DNA from: Pseudidiomarina gelatinasegens
Lineage (GTDB): Bacteria > Pseudomonadota > Gammaproteobacteria > Enterobacterales > Alteromonadaceae
Assembly (NCBI RefSeq): GCF_004025325.1
Contig: NZ_RSFE01000001.1
Span: forward strand, 394,016-458,015
DNA length: 64,000 bases
Direction: 5' to 3'
Notes under the pieces: generated by a model
Told to the model about the DNA's origin: nothing
Databases searched by the model: none
The model's input: the letters and a program-made list of their open reading frames with translations, nothing else
Shown here: one piece after another, positions 8,986-18,423 of the stretch
Layout: each line of letters opens with the position of its first letter
Numbering within the stretch: the first letter of the stretch is position 1
Program-made: the position numbers and the translations under genes

Positions 8986-9771
8986 ATGAGTAAGCCCTAC
9001 CCGCCAATGAGTGTGTTTGTAATTACACTGAATGAAGCCGAACACTTGGATGAAGTTTTGGAGAGTGTGCATGGTGTTGAAGAAATTGTGGTTATTGATT
9101 CAGGGTCTACAGATGGCACCTTAGAGATTGCCAAAAAGCATGGTGCACGTTTGGTTCACAACGATTGGCCGGGCTACGCCAAGCAAAAAGCCTTTGGTAT
9201 TGAACAATGCACGCACAATTGGGTGTTAAATTTGGACGGCGATGAAGTGATGCCGGAAGGTGGCTTGCAGATGATTCGCGAGCGCATTGCCCAAGGCGAC
9301 ATCAATGGTATTTGGATACATCACGATGATATTTTTATGGGCCACAGCTTGAAGAAAGCGCGGCATCATAAATACCGCCGCGTATACCGCAAAGATCGCA
9401 GCCACATGGACACGTCGGTGCGGGTGCATGAACACATTCACGTGGATGAACCGACCGCCTACCTGCCGATTTATCTAAAACACTACGGTTACGATTCCGC
9501 ACACGGCTACATGGACAAGCTGAACAAATATTCATTGCTTAAGGCCGAGCAGCGCATCGAGCAAGGCCGCCCGTGCAGCTTGCCGCGTTTGTTACTGATT
9601 TTCCCACTGATGTTTTTAAAGTTTTATCTGGGCCGACAGATGATTTGGTCGGGCTGGCGTGGGTTTATTAAAGCCAACATTGATGCCTTTCATTTCTTTT
9701 TAACTGAAGCGAAACTTTATGAAATTCAATACCGTCAAAAGCAGCAGAAAGGGAAGCCGCATCATCAATAA
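8986..9771 (+). CDS. Family 2 glycosyltransferase (WaaE/KdtX-like)
   Basis: A 261-residue GT-A transferase. MSVFVITLNEAEHLDEVLES at the N-terminus, VVIDSGSTDGT and the metal-binding LDGDEV (about residue 85) are typical of the WaaE/KdtX group, which adds a sugar to the inner LPS core. The ATG at 8986 with AGAGAG upstream is preferred to the longer open frame from 8911. A basic patch near HHKYRRVYRK and the C-terminal amphipathic part suggest membrane association. It is followed by a second LPS-type transferase. The acceptor sugar cannot be deduced. Confidence 0.88.
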   Translation: MSKPYPPMSVFVITLNEAEHLDEVLESVHGVEEIVVIDSGSTDGTLEIAKKHGARLVHNDWPGYAKQKAFGIEQCTHNWVLNLDGDEVMPEGGLQMIRERIAQGDINGIWIHHDDIFMGHSLKKARHHKYRRVYRKDRSHMDTSVRVHEHIHVDEPTAYLPIYLKHYGYDSAHGYMDKLNKYSLLKAEQRIEQGRPCSLPRLLLIFPLMFLKFYLGRQMIWSGWRGFIKANIDAFHFFLTEAKLYEIQYRQKQQKGKPHHQ

Positions 9772-9793
9772 TCGAATGTTATCAGGAGGAACT

Positions 9794-10552
9794 GTGAGAC
9801 ATCTCAAACAACCAAATTTCAAGATATTTGTTATCAACTTAGCTCACTCCACTGAGCGCTGGCAACATGTTTCACAGCAACTCGATAGGCTTCACTTACC
9901 CTACGAGCGCCTTGATGCTATTAACGGCAAATCACTCACAGAAGCTGAGATTAACGCCGTATTCTCGACCCAACTTGCCGATAAGTATTTCCATTATCGC
10001 CTCACGCGCGGCGAAATTGCTTGTTATCTTTCACACCTTAAAGCCTGGCAAAAGATAGTGGATGAAGGTTTAGATTTTGGAATTATTCTTGAGGACGATA
10101 TCAATATCAGTTCACTGTTTGTCGAGGTACCAAAGCGAATTGCCGCGTTTAAGGCGAAGTGGGATTTCATCAAGCTTGCCGCCCCATTTAAACAGCAACC
10201 ATATGACGTTATAGAGTCGGATACTCGTCTTCATGTTGTGAGCTACCGACGCAAGCCGCCGATGGGAGCATGTGCTCAGGCTGTTAGCTTCTCGGGTGCG
10301 CGGCAGCTATTAAAGTTGCGCCCGCCAGTTTTCCGCCCCGTGGACGTTGATTTGCAGTGGTCTTACGAACTCGGCATTCGGACGTTCGGGTTGGTGCCTT
10401 ATACGGTTGATAACACCCATCAACATAGCAGCGATATTTTTGCTGTTGAGAATAGGCACCATGCGCGTAAGAGCGCTTGGCGACGCATGAAGCATCAAAT
10501 TGCCTTGTATTTTGACAATAAAAAAACGCGACGTAAAACGCCGCGCTTGTAA
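9794..10552 (+). CDS. Family 25 glycosyltransferase (LPS biosynthesis)
   Basis: A 252-residue GT25 (LgtB/LpsA-like) protein that probably adds galactose or a related sugar to lipooligosaccharide. Features are FKIFVINLAHSTERW near the N-terminus, RGEIACYLSHLKAW and the acidic GIILEDDI. The GTG start at 9794 is chosen because AGGAGG lies at 9784-9789; the frame is also open from 9719, overlapping the upstream transferase. It likely forms an operon with it. It is convergent with the S9 peptidase. Confidence 0.88.
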   Translation: MRHLKQPNFKIFVINLAHSTERWQHVSQQLDRLHLPYERLDAINGKSLTEAEINAVFSTQLADKYFHYRLTRGEIACYLSHLKAWQKIVDEGLDFGIILEDDINISSLFVEVPKRIAAFKAKWDFIKLAAPFKQQPYDVIESDTRLHVVSYRRKPPMGACAQAVSFSGARQLLKLRPPVFRPVDVDLQWSYELGIRTFGLVPYTVDNTHQHSSDIFAVENRHHARKSAWRRMKHQIALYFDNKKTRRKTPRL

Positions 10553-10574
10553 GTTGATATTTACCCAATTGCGT

Positions 10575-12590
10575 TTATTCGTGTTTTCCAAACCAATGCA
10601 GAATATACGCAACTTTTGCCATCAGGTTTGATGGTCGCCCAGCGATGCCGTGCGGTGCGTCAGGTACACGCACCATGGCGGTTTCAACCCCAGCTAATTT
10701 CAGCGCTTGGTAATACTGCTCAGACTCTGAAATTGGTGTGCGGTGATCAGCCTCACCGGTCAATAGCATGGTTGGCGTGGTCACATTACCTACGTAGCTA
10801 ATCGGCGAATACTTCATATAATGTTCTTGGTTCTCCCACGGCAAGCCTGGGAACCAATATTTGGTGAAGTAATTGTACATGTCGGCTGTGAGCACAAAGC
10901 TGTACCAATTAATCACCGGCTTCGCCACAACCGCTGCAGCGAAACGATCGGTATGGCCAACAATCCATGCTGTTAACACACCACCGCCACTACCACCGGT
11001 TACATACAAGCGCTCTTCGTCAATAAAGCCCTTCTCAATAACCGCATCGACACCGTCCATTAAGTCGGTGTAGTCATTGCTTGGGTAGTTGTGATGAATT
11101 TCTTGAGCGAAATCTTCACCGTAGCTGGTGCTGCCGCGCGGGTTGGTATAAAGCACCACATAACCCTGGGCTGCCATCAACTGCACTTCAGCTGAGAACG
11201 AGCCTGCATAGGCGGTGTGTGGCCCACCGTGGATTTCTAAAATCAACGGGTACTTTTTCGTTGGGTCGAAATTCGGTGGATACGCAATCCAACCTTGAAT
11301 TTTAAGGTCGTCATGGCTTGATTCGTACCAGATTTCTTCAACGCGGCCCAATTCTTTGTGCGCCAATGCGTCGTCATTCAACGCAGTTAACTTGCGTTTG
11401 ATTTTGCTGGTTTGCAACATCAAGTCGGCTGGACGGTATGGGTTCGCCATGGTGAACACTAAGTCACCACCGGCGCTGACATCAAAGCTACCACCGCTGT
11501 AAGGGCGGGTATAACTTAAGCCGCCCATGGCGTCAGTCAGCACGCGGCGATTGCCACTCAAGCTTTGGTAAACGATGTTACCTTTGCCATGTTTGTCGTA
11601 GCTAAAATACACACCACGGCTATCCGCTGACCATTTTACGTCACCGACTGAATAATCAAGTTCGGTAGATAGTAGTTTCGGCGTGCCTTTGCCGTCTAAG
11701 TCCATCACGTACAACATGGTATTTTGATAGCTCATGTATTCATCATCGTAGCCAAGCCACGCGAGTTTCTTGCCATCAGGACTAACTTGAGGCGAGCGAT
11801 CCGGCCCATTACGGTCGGTTAACTGCTTAATAGCGCCGTCAGCCACTGCAACTTGATATAACTCTGAATTATTCGGTTGGTCAAAGGCGTCATCGCGACG
11901 GTTCGCCGAGAACACGATGCTTTTACTATCGCCTGTCCATGTGAGCTGGCCACCATGGTGATAAGTGTCGGTAGTTATCTGGCGCGGGGTGCCACCACTG
12001 GCTGGTATCACATAAATTTGGGTATAACCATCGGGCGCAAAGCCAGAACCGTCAAAGCGGTAGTTGTCTTTATCGATATAACGTGCAGGTTCAGCCCACT
12101 CAGCGCCTTTAGGCTTGCCAGGCAAGCTCACTGGCGCTGGATTGCTGCTTGGCGTGAACATGGTAAATGCCAGCCATTTTCCATCTGGTGACCAAGTTAA
12201 GCTACTTGGGCTGCCGGTTAGGCGCGTTACAGCTGCGTCTTCACGGGTGTCGGTCCAATATAGATGAATCTGGTTGCTACCTGAACGATTCGATACGAAC
12301 GCCAGGGTTTTGCCGTCTGGCGACCACGTTGGGGAATGATCGTTTGCTTGTCCGCCAGTTAACGGACGTAATTCACCTTTGTTATCAACACGCCACAAGT
12401 TACCTAAGCGACGGTCACTCATGATGTCCATATAGTTACGAACAAACACCGTGTAGCCACCGTCGGGATGGATAGCAGGTTGGCTTGCGTATTCCAGTTG
12501 GAACACGTCTTCGAGCTGTAAGGCATTGTCGGTGGCAGCGTAGGAACTGCTTGCGACCAATGCCAAGGTGAGTGTTAAGAGTTTTTTCAT
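10575..12590 (-). CDS. Secreted S9 family prolyl oligopeptidase-like peptidase
   Basis: A 671-residue exported serine peptidase. It begins MKKLLTLTLALVASSSYA, a Sec signal peptide, from the ATG at 12590 with GAGG upstream. Next come beta-propeller repeats (SPTWSPDGKTLAFVSNR, SSLTWSPDGKWLAF, APDGYTQIYVIPASGG) and an alpha/beta-hydrolase domain from about residue 420. The triad is the Ser in YVTGGSGGGVLTAW, the Asp in LTGEADHRTPISESE and the His in PDAPHGIAG. It probably degrades peptides in the periplasm. The gene is monocistronic, between two family A elements' neighbourhoods. Confidence 0.93.
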   Translation of the reverse strand: MKKLLTLTLALVASSSYAATDNALQLEDVFQLEYASQPAIHPDGGYTVFVRNYMDIMSDRRLGNLWRVDNKGELRPLTGGQANDHSPTWSPDGKTLAFVSNRSGSNQIHLYWTDTREDAAVTRLTGSPSSLTWSPDGKWLAFTMFTPSSNPAPVSLPGKPKGAEWAEPARYIDKDNYRFDGSGFAPDGYTQIYVIPASGGTPRQITTDTYHHGGQLTWTGDSKSIVFSANRRDDAFDQPNNSELYQVAVADGAIKQLTDRNGPDRSPQVSPDGKKLAWLGYDDEYMSYQNTMLYVMDLDGKGTPKLLSTELDYSVGDVKWSADSRGVYFSYDKHGKGNIVYQSLSGNRRVLTDAMGGLSYTRPYSGGSFDVSAGGDLVFTMANPYRPADLMLQTSKIKRKLTALNDDALAHKELGRVEEIWYESSHDDLKIQGWIAYPPNFDPTKKYPLILEIHGGPHTAYAGSFSAEVQLMAAQGYVVLYTNPRGSTSYGEDFAQEIHHNYPSNDYTDLMDGVDAVIEKGFIDEERLYVTGGSGGGVLTAWIVGHTDRFAAAVVAKPVINWYSFVLTADMYNYFTKYWFPGLPWENQEHYMKYSPISYVGNVTTPTMLLTGEADHRTPISESEQYYQALKLAGVETAMVRVPDAPHGIAGRPSNLMAKVAYILHWFGKHE

Positions 12591-12602
12591 AAATTGCCTC
12601 AA

Positions 12603-12796
12603 TCGTGATTCGTGATTCGTACGCTGCGCTGTTCGTCCGTGCTCCGCACTGTTCGTCTACTTTAAAGATAACGAAACTATGAAAAACAAAAAGATAAACC
12701 CGCCGAAGCGGGTAGATAATGCGTCAAGTTACACAGTCGAATAGCGGAGCGCACGAAGAAGCGCAGCGTACGAACCACGAATAGTGTAACGGACGA
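12603..12796. repeat. Family A element A3, arms around a spaced centre
   Basis: Left arm 12603-12658 (GTACGCTGCGCTGTTCGTCCG), right arm 12737-12796 (GAAGCGCAGCGTACGAACC). The roughly 80-base centre holds the hairpin at 12698-12713. It fills the gap between the S9 peptidase start and the DUF1302 stop. Confidence 0.75.
12698..12713. other. Hairpin duplicate of the downstream terminator stem
   Basis: ACCCGC-CGAA-GCGGGT, the same stem and loop as the terminator at 12801-12820, but without a T tract on either side. Confidence 0.7.
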
Positions 12797-12797
12797 A

Positions 12798-12822
12798 AAA
12801 AAACCCGCCGAAGCGGGTTTTT
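12798..12822 (-). terminator. Rho-independent terminator of the DUF1302 gene
   Basis: Stem AAACCCGC (12801-12808), loop CGAA, stem GCGGGTTT (12813-12820). On the minus strand a run of T follows. It lies directly after the DUF1302 stop. A T run is also present on the plus strand, so it may act in both directions. Confidence 0.85.
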
Positions 12823-12824
12823 CC

Positions 12825-14669
12825 TTAGAAGCTGTAGCTGAAGCTTACCGCTGCGAAATCGCGGTCATCAGCTGCATCAAAATCAGCACCGTCGGTAATG
12901 TTGTAACCAACGCCGATTTTGTATTTGTTTAAGTAGCTGAAATCAACACTCAAACCTAAGGTACGACGACCTTCAATGAAGTTTGAGTTCGCTGAGTAGC
13001 CTTTCACATCGTGACCAAACGCGATGGTTGGGGTCATGTTCCAGCCTGAGAATACGTTGTTGTAGTCACCCACGATGCGAGCACGATAGCCCCACGAAGT
13101 TGACGTTACAAAGCCTTCACAGTTGATGTTTGACGTAGCTGAAGGGTTACCTAAAGCAGCTTGGTCAGCAACAGTTAAGCATTTGCCGAATACTGGGTTA
13201 CGACCATAGCGTTGCTCGTCAAGCCCTGCCAAGCCGTGCACTTTGCTTACCGCAACTTCACCGATAAAGGTGATACGGTCAGCGCCCAATGCGCGGTCAT
13301 AGAATTTAACACCGGTTAACTGCCACTGGGTTACGTCATATTCGTCATAACCTTCCTGCAATTCACCTAAGTTGGTGATTGCGCCCGTGTCGTCACGCAA
13401 GATGCGGTTCGAGAACGTGCTTGGAACGCCTGCGCGCAGACCAGCTGTTAAGATTTCAGTGGTGTTGATTTGTACTGGCATGTCTAAACGATGGCTTACT
13501 TCACCACCAACAGACCAGTCACCAATTAAGGTTGATGCACTGAAGCCAAAGATTTGTTGGTCTTCAGGGAACTGCAACACATAGTCAGGGCCAGCAATCG
13601 GAATACCATCAGGGTGGCTAAATGCTGGTGTTGGCTGTTGTTGCCAGTTGTACGCAGAAATAATTGGGGTCTGCGTATGGATATTCATGAAGTACGCACC
13701 AAATTCGGTATCGATACTTGTTGCGTAGTGACGCAAAGCGAAACCGTACTGGCCTGCATCATCTGGCTCAATGTCTGGACGACGCTCAAGGTAGGTACCG
13801 AACTGAATGGACTCGCGGTCGCTCAAGCTTGAGCTTGGGTCGCCAGCCACTAAGGTTGGGTTCAGAGTAACCTTGTTACAGCCTGGACCACCTAAAATGT
13901 CTACAGTTGAGAAGAAGGTACCACAACCATCAAGTTTGTAGTCATCCCACTCGTACTGATAGAACATGTCCAAGCTGGTTTCGTTGGTTAAACCAATGTT
14001 CAGGTTCAACATGCCAACTGGCAATAATGCTTCTTTAATTTCAACGCCCGGACGACGAATCGCGTTCACGTCGATAGGGTTAACGGCGTTAATGCCGTTA
14101 AAGATAAAGGTGCTTTCGCCCCAGCTAAGAACTTGACGGCCTAAACGGACGTTGGCAGGCATGTCACCGATGTCAAAGTAGGCATAAACGAATGCATCAA
14201 GCAGTTCAAAACCAGAACCGGTTGAATAGTCGTCTAAACCGTTGTTATCAAGGGTAACATTAGGGAAATAATTTGTTGCGGTGTGGCCATGCGCGACTTC
14301 TTCATTTTTGATGACGTCGTCATACCAATATTTGAAACGGATAAATGCGCCGTAGTCGCCGCCATCGATGCTCAGATCGTGAACACCTTTAATAACAGAC
14401 GAAACCATGTCGCCGTCGTCATAGTTCAGGTTGCCGTCATCGGCTACACCTGACTGACCAAGACCACCTTCCATATTGCCTGGGTGGATAAAGCGCATAT
14501 CACGCTCTTCCATACGCCATGCGGCACCATATGAAATGATTGAGTCGAACTTAACGCGGAAGTCACCTACTTCAAACTCCGCTGCCTGGACGCTTGCTGT
14601 TCCTGCTAATGCCAGCGTAATCGCCGACGCGATAGGTAATTTTTTTAGCATAGTTGTTCTTCTTTTCAT
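12825..14669 (-). CDS. DUF1302 family outer-membrane-type protein
   Basis: A 614-residue exported protein. The start at 14669 has AGGTGG 5 bases upstream; the signal peptide runs through MLKKLPIASAITLALAGTASVQA. The mature part begins AEFEVGDFRVKFDSIISYG and contains VRLGRQVLSWGEST, typical of DUF1302. It ends in a phenylalanine (AVSFSYSF) like an outer-membrane beta-barrel. Its usual partner DUF1329 is not next to it. Function is not established; the family is often linked to export or uptake of lipids or hydrophobic compounds. Confidence 0.85.
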   Translation of the reverse strand: MKRRTTMLKKLPIASAITLALAGTASVQAAEFEVGDFRVKFDSIISYGAAWRMEERDMRFIHPGNMEGGLGQSGVADDGNLNYDDGDMVSSVIKGVHDLSIDGGDYGAFIRFKYWYDDVIKNEEVAHGHTATNYFPNVTLDNNGLDDYSTGSGFELLDAFVYAYFDIGDMPANVRLGRQVLSWGESTFIFNGINAVNPIDVNAIRRPGVEIKEALLPVGMLNLNIGLTNETSLDMFYQYEWDDYKLDGCGTFFSTVDILGGPGCNKVTLNPTLVAGDPSSSLSDRESIQFGTYLERRPDIEPDDAGQYGFALRHYATSIDTEFGAYFMNIHTQTPIISAYNWQQQPTPAFSHPDGIPIAGPDYVLQFPEDQQIFGFSASTLIGDWSVGGEVSHRLDMPVQINTTEILTAGLRAGVPSTFSNRILRDDTGAITNLGELQEGYDEYDVTQWQLTGVKFYDRALGADRITFIGEVAVSKVHGLAGLDEQRYGRNPVFGKCLTVADQAALGNPSATSNINCEGFVTSTSWGYRARIVGDYNNVFSGWNMTPTIAFGHDVKGYSANSNFIEGRRTLGLSVDFSYLNKYKIGVGYNITDGADFDAADDRDFAAVSFSYSF

Positions 14670-14755
14670 GTTAGCCACCTAATCCGATTAGGATGTTATT
14701 GGTTCAATCATGTCCGATGAGTTACAAATATGCAAGTGATTCGTTAGGAAAAAAT

Positions 14756-14893
14756 GCGTTATTCGTGCGCTTCGCTGCTCGTCCGCACTTCGCGCTATTC
14801 GTTCAACATAAAAAAATCTCCGAGCACTATGTAATGCAACGGAGATTTTATGTTTTTCGAACAATGAGGCGCAGCAGAATGCACGAATAACGC
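14756..14893. repeat. Family A element A4 enclosing a terminator
   Basis: Left end GCGTTATTCGTGCGCTTCGC, right end GAATGCACGAATAACGC. The arms are inverted copies around the hairpin at 14811-14850. Confidence 0.85.
14811..14850 (-). terminator. Terminator inside element A4
   Basis: AAATCTCCG (14814-14822) pairs with CGGAGATTT (14840-14848) across a 17-base loop. On the minus strand a run of seven T follows. It is placed to end the TSP3-repeat gene. Confidence 0.75.
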
Positions 14894-14898
14894 TCTTT

Positions 14899-15771
14899 TT
14901 ATAGATGTCGGAGAAGTGGGCCGTGGTCGCTATTGCTGATAATGCCCTCTTTGCGCAGCTGCTTAGCTAAATGGCTAACGCATGACACCTCGGCACCTTT
15001 GCTGTTGGCATCGGCACTGCAGGCTTGAACCTTGTCCGAGATTGAGCAGCCGGCACTATCCACACTATTCGTAACGCCAGTGTCATTCGCGCCAACGACT
15101 ACGGTGGTGCTGAGGTCGGAAGCTGGGCAGGCGTCGACATCGTCCAGGATGCCGTCGGCGTCACTATCCTGCGTCAGATAATTAATTTCTGTAACTGAGC
15201 CGCTTATATAGAGAGCGTCATCACCCACGGCTGTTTCCACGCTCGAAAACAAGGTTGCGTTCACGTACCTCGGGGAGCTTACGAAGCGTGGAAACTCAGC
15301 CGTCGATTCAAACAAACTTTGATTTGGCCCACGTAAATTCAAATTGAGCTGGCTATTAAACTGATCTTGGCTAACGCCGGTTAGCGTCCAGCTGGCGTAG
15401 TTTGCCATGCGGCCAAAATCAAAATATAAGGTATTCGTTGGCTGGGTTAACTCGGCAACTTTAAGCGGCTGACGTACGGCAATTTCGTTACCTTCTGCGT
15501 CAAATAAAGTAACTTTCACCTGGCTTAATGCATCCGTGTACTGACGCCAGCTGCTTGCACTGTACATGAGTGGCATGCTTGGCTGTTGGGTGATTTCGAG
15601 CAGGTAGTGTCCAGTTGTATACTGCTCAACGCCGGCTGGCGTAAAGCTATAGCCGTAGCTGATTTGGCCACGAACTTCTACAGTTTCGGCATGCGCAGGT
15701 GGCACGCTCATCACAGTCAGGGCGGTGGTCAGGGTCAATGCTGATAGTGACTTTATTAGTGTTATTTTCAT
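14899..15771 (-). CDS. Secreted protein with thrombospondin type-3-like calcium repeat
   Basis: A 290-residue exported protein I do not recognise as a whole. The start at 15771 (MKITLIKSLSALTL) precedes a signal peptide ending SVPPAHA; earlier in-frame ATGs have no usable binding site. The middle is predicted beta-rich (VEVRGQISYGYSFTP). Near residue 215 is DSDADGILDDVDACP, the Ca-binding TSP type-3 motif. The C-terminal part has five cysteines (DSAGCSISDKVQACSADANS, VSCVSHLAKQL). Proteins with this end are often cell-surface or extracellular. Function unknown. Confidence 0.75.
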   Translation of the reverse strand: MKITLIKSLSALTLTTALTVMSVPPAHAETVEVRGQISYGYSFTPAGVEQYTTGHYLLEITQQPSMPLMYSASSWRQYTDALSQVKVTLFDAEGNEIAVRQPLKVAELTQPTNTLYFDFGRMANYASWTLTGVSQDQFNSQLNLNLRGPNQSLFESTAEFPRFVSSPRYVNATLFSSVETAVGDDALYISGSVTEINYLTQDSDADGILDDVDACPASDLSTTVVVGANDTGVTNSVDSAGCSISDKVQACSADANSKGAEVSCVSHLAKQLRKEGIISNSDHGPLLRHL

Positions 15772-15883
15772 GCCTTGCATCCTCGAATGTAAACGACGAT
15801 ATATGATCATTGACGTATACGGATGTTATAGCAACGAGAATTGGGGCTGTCTATGCACTTTGCAAAGTTAAATAAATGCAAAG

Positions 15884-16050
15884 GCGTTGTTCGTTATTCG
15901 TGCGCTTCGCTGTTCGTGCGCGCTACGCGCTGTTCGTTAAATAAAAAATCTCCGTGCACAGAGTGCAACGGAGATTTCATGGAAGTCGAACAATGAGGCG
16001 CAGCCGAATGGACGAACAGCGAAGCGCACGAAACACGAACTACGCTGTTC
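15884..16050. repeat. Family A element A5 enclosing a terminator
   Basis: Left arm GCGTTGTTCGTTATTCG then GTGCGCTTCGCTGTTCGTG; right arm GACGAACAGCGAAGCGCACG. It lies directly after the etfA stop and encloses the hairpin at 15943-15979. Confidence 0.85.
15943..15979 (-). terminator. Terminator of etfBA inside element A5
   Basis: AAATCTCCG (15946-15954) pairs with CGGAGATTT (15969-15977), extended by TGCA/TGCA around a short loop. On the minus strand six T follow. Stem sequence is nearly that of the A4 terminator. Confidence 0.8.
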
Positions 16051-16055
16051 GTCTT

Positions 16056-16985
16056 TTAAAGCTTTTGCTCTAACTCAGGCAGTACATCGAACAAATCAGC
16101 AACTAAGCCGTAATCAGCAACCTGGAAAATCGGTGCTTCTTCGTCTTTGTTGATGGCAACGATGACTTTTGAGTCTTTCATGCCTGCCAAGTGTTGGATG
16201 GCGCCGCTGATACCGACTGCAATGTACAGTTCAGGTGCGACGATTTTGCCGGTTTGACCAACCTGCATATCGTTCGGCACAAAGCCGGCATCAACTGCAG
16301 CGCGAGACGCGCCTACTGCTGCGCCAAGCTTGTCGGCAACTTTTTCCAATAAGTGGAAGTTTTCGCCGTTTTGCATGCCACGGCCACCTGAGATAACCAC
16401 GCTTGCTGCGGTAAGATCTGGGCGTTCTGATTTCGCCAGTTCTTCGCCAACAAATTCAGATTTGTCGTTGTTAACCACGTTATCTAAAGCTTCAACGCTG
16501 GCGTTGCCGCCTTCTGCGCTGACTGCATCAAATGCAGTTGCACGTACGGTAATAACTTTGATTGTGTCTTCTGATTGCACGGTCGCGATTGCGTTACCTG
16601 CATAAATAGGACGCTTAAAGGTATCGGCGCTTTCAACCGCAATGATGTCTGAAATTTGCGCAACATCAAGCAATGCAGCAACACGCGGCATAAAGTTTTT
16701 ACCGGTGGTGGTTGCTGGTGCCAAGATGTGACCGTAGTCTTTGCCTAAATCGGCAACCAACTGGCCAAGGTTCTCGGCTAAGAAATGGCCATAAGCAGCA
16801 TTGTCGGCGAGCAGTACTTTGCTTACGCCTTCAGCTTTTGCGGCTTCGTCAGCCACTGCTTGGCAGCCTTCACCGGCAACTAACAGATGAATGTCACCAC
16901 CAATTTGCTTCGCCGCAGCTAAGGTTTTTAGCGTGGCTGGATTTAGGGTTGCGTTGTCATGTTCGGCAATAACGAGAATGCTCAT
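16056..16985 (-). CDS. etfA: Electron transfer flavoprotein subunit alpha
   Basis: FAD-binding subunit of ETF, which takes electrons from acyl-CoA and other dehydrogenases to ETF-ubiquinone oxidoreductase. The product has 309 residues. The C-terminal FAD domain has VSGGRGMQ (about 195) and the signature [20 protein letters not shown] with [14 protein letters not shown]. It overlaps etfB by 4 bases (ATGA), so the two subunits are made together. Confidence 0.97.
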   Translation of the reverse strand: MSILVIAEHDNATLNPATLKTLAAAKQIGGDIHLLVAGEGCQAVADEAAKAEGVSKVLLADNAAYGHFLAENLGQLVADLGKDYGHILAPATTTGKNFMPRVAALLDVAQISDIIAVESADTFKRPIYAGNAIATVQSEDTIKVITVRATAFDAVSAEGGNASVEALDNVVNNDKSEFVGEELAKSERPDLTAASVVISGGRGMQNGENFHLLEKVADKLGAAVGASRAAVDAGFVPNDMQVGQTGKIVAPELYIAVGISGAIQHLAGMKDSKVIVAINKDEEAPIFQVADYGLVADLFDVLPELEQKL

Positions 16986-17731
16986 ATCACTTTTGCCTCA
17001 TTCTTAAGTTTTTCGACCAATTCTGCGACATCTGCTACTTTCACACCGGCGCTGCGTTCTGCAGGTGCTTCAACTTTGAGTAGCTTAACCGTACGCGCCA
17101 CGCTCACACCCAATTCATCGGGGGTGGTTACATCAAGCGGCTTTTTCTTCGCTTTCATGATATTTGGCAACGACGCATAACGTGGTTCGTTCAAGCGTAA
17201 GTCGGTGGTTACGATTGCTGGCAACTGCAACTTTACAGTTTGCAAACCGCCGTCCACTTCGCGGGTTACGTTTACGCTGCCGTCGGCAACATCAACTTTC
17301 GATGCGAAGGTGCCTTGTGGCATGCCGGTTAGCGCGCCCAGCATTTGGCCGGTTTGGTTGTTGTCTGAATCAATTGCTTGTTTGCCCAAGATAACCAGCT
17401 GAGGCTGTTCTTTTTCAACCACACCTTTTAGCAGTTTAGCCACGGCCAATGAATCAGGTAACTCATCGGTTTCAACCTGAATGGCACGGTCTGCGCCCAA
17501 GGCTAAAGCAGTACGCAATTGCTCTTGCACGGCTTTCGGGCCAATGCTCACAACCACCACTTCGTCAGCGATGCCTTTTTCTTTTAGTCGTACTGCTTCC
17601 TCTACCGCGATTTCACAGAACGGATTCAGGGCCATTTTCACGTTGGCCAGATCAACGTCTGAATTGTCCGCTTTTACGCGAACTTTCACGTTGTAATCAA
17701 TGACGCGTTTGACCGCCACTAATACTTTCAT
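16982..17731 (-). CDS. etfB: Electron transfer flavoprotein subunit beta
   Basis: Beta subunit of ETF, which binds AMP and docks to dehydrogenases. The product has 249 residues. The N-terminus [20 protein letters not shown] is typical; [18 protein letters not shown] is the AMP-loop segment and [20 protein letters not shown] is the ETF-beta recognition loop. The ATG at 17731 has AGGAA upstream and matches the family; an upstream in-frame ATG adds residues not found in homologues. Confidence 0.97.
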   Translation of the reverse strand: MKVLVAVKRVIDYNVKVRVKADNSDVDLANVKMALNPFCEIAVEEAVRLKEKGIADEVVVVSIGPKAVQEQLRTALALGADRAIQVETDELPDSLAVAKLLKGVVEKEQPQLVILGKQAIDSDNNQTGQMLGALTGMPQGTFASKVDVADGSVNVTREVDGGLQTVKLQLPAIVTTDLRLNEPRYASLPNIMKAKKKPLDVTTPDELGVSVARTVKLLKVEAPAERSAGVKVADVAELVEKLKNEAKVI

Positions 17732-17860
17732 GTTGTGGTTCCTGTTGTTTGAGGTTCGGTTCAAAGTAAACTGAGACTGCGCAAGATTAACATTTTTCGC
17801 AGCAAAAATGGTACTCTTACGGCCGTTTTTGTTGACCAGTGTGAATAATTAAGGAATTTC

Positions 17861-18265
17861 ATGGGTGGTTTCATGTACGGCGTGATGGCTGAAACGGATC
17901 TAGCGGCAATGCGCCAGCAATTAGGTAGCCGTGAAAATCGGATGCGCTATCTGGTGCAACTCGCCAAGGCTGCACAGGTACCTGCTGATTTTCGCACCGC
18001 CGAGCACGAAGTATTTGGCTGTGAAGCGCGCGTTTGGGTGCAAGCCGATTGGCAAGATGATCAGTTGGCGTTAACCGTTGATAGTGAGTCGCGGGTGGTG
18101 CTGGGATTGCTGATGGTGATTCGGCAGGCGTTGCAGGGTGCGCGGCGCGATCAAGTCAGCGCGTACTCCCTTGATGAACATTTTGACGCGCTCGGCCTTT
18201 CCGACTTTGTTACCTCGTCTCGCCGCAATGGCTTAAGCAACGTCATCAAAAAACTACAAGAATAA
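17861..18265 (+). CDS. SufE/CsdE family sulfur acceptor
   Basis: A 134-residue SufE-like protein that would accept persulfide sulfur from a cysteine desulfurase. The active-site cysteine sits in EVFGCEARVWVQAD, where the family usually has GCQSxVW. The start at 17861 has AAGGA at 17851-17855. tcdA lies nearby; csdE and tcdA (csdL) are linked in E. coli, which favours CsdE over SufE. No csdA is in the window. A HigBA module now separates it from tcdA. Confidence 0.85.
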   Translation: MGGFMYGVMAETDLAAMRQQLGSRENRMRYLVQLAKAAQVPADFRTAEHEVFGCEARVWVQADWQDDQLALTVDSESRVVLGLLMVIRQALQGARRDQVSAYSLDEHFDALGLSDFVTSSRRNGLSNVIKKLQE

Positions 18266-18384
18266 GTTAGCTATCGTGTGGGTATCTAATAAGTGAGTTT
18301 ATATTGCGCTTAAAATTCAGACTTCTCCATCGACCAATTTTTGCCTGTCAGTGTTAGCATCAAATACAATTGAATCACCGAACT

Positions 18385-18403
18385 GGTTTACTATTTGTAA
18401 ACC
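18385..18403. promoter_or_regulatory. Candidate HigA operator 1
   Basis: Perfect inverted repeat GGTTTAC-TATTT-GTAAACC overlapping the -35 region of the higBA promoter. Confidence 0.6.
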
Positions 18404-18423
18404 TTAGGCACCCCTGCTATAGT
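18395..18423 (+). promoter_or_regulatory. Promoter of higBA
   Basis: TTGTAA at 18395-18400, a 17-base spacer, and TATAGT at 18418-18423. Both hexamers are close to consensus and lie 23 bases before higB. Confidence 0.7.

Noticed and set aside
16959..17180. Plus-strand frames over etfA and etfB
   Set aside because: Shadows of the highly conserved etf genes; Ser/Ala-rich products without binding sites.
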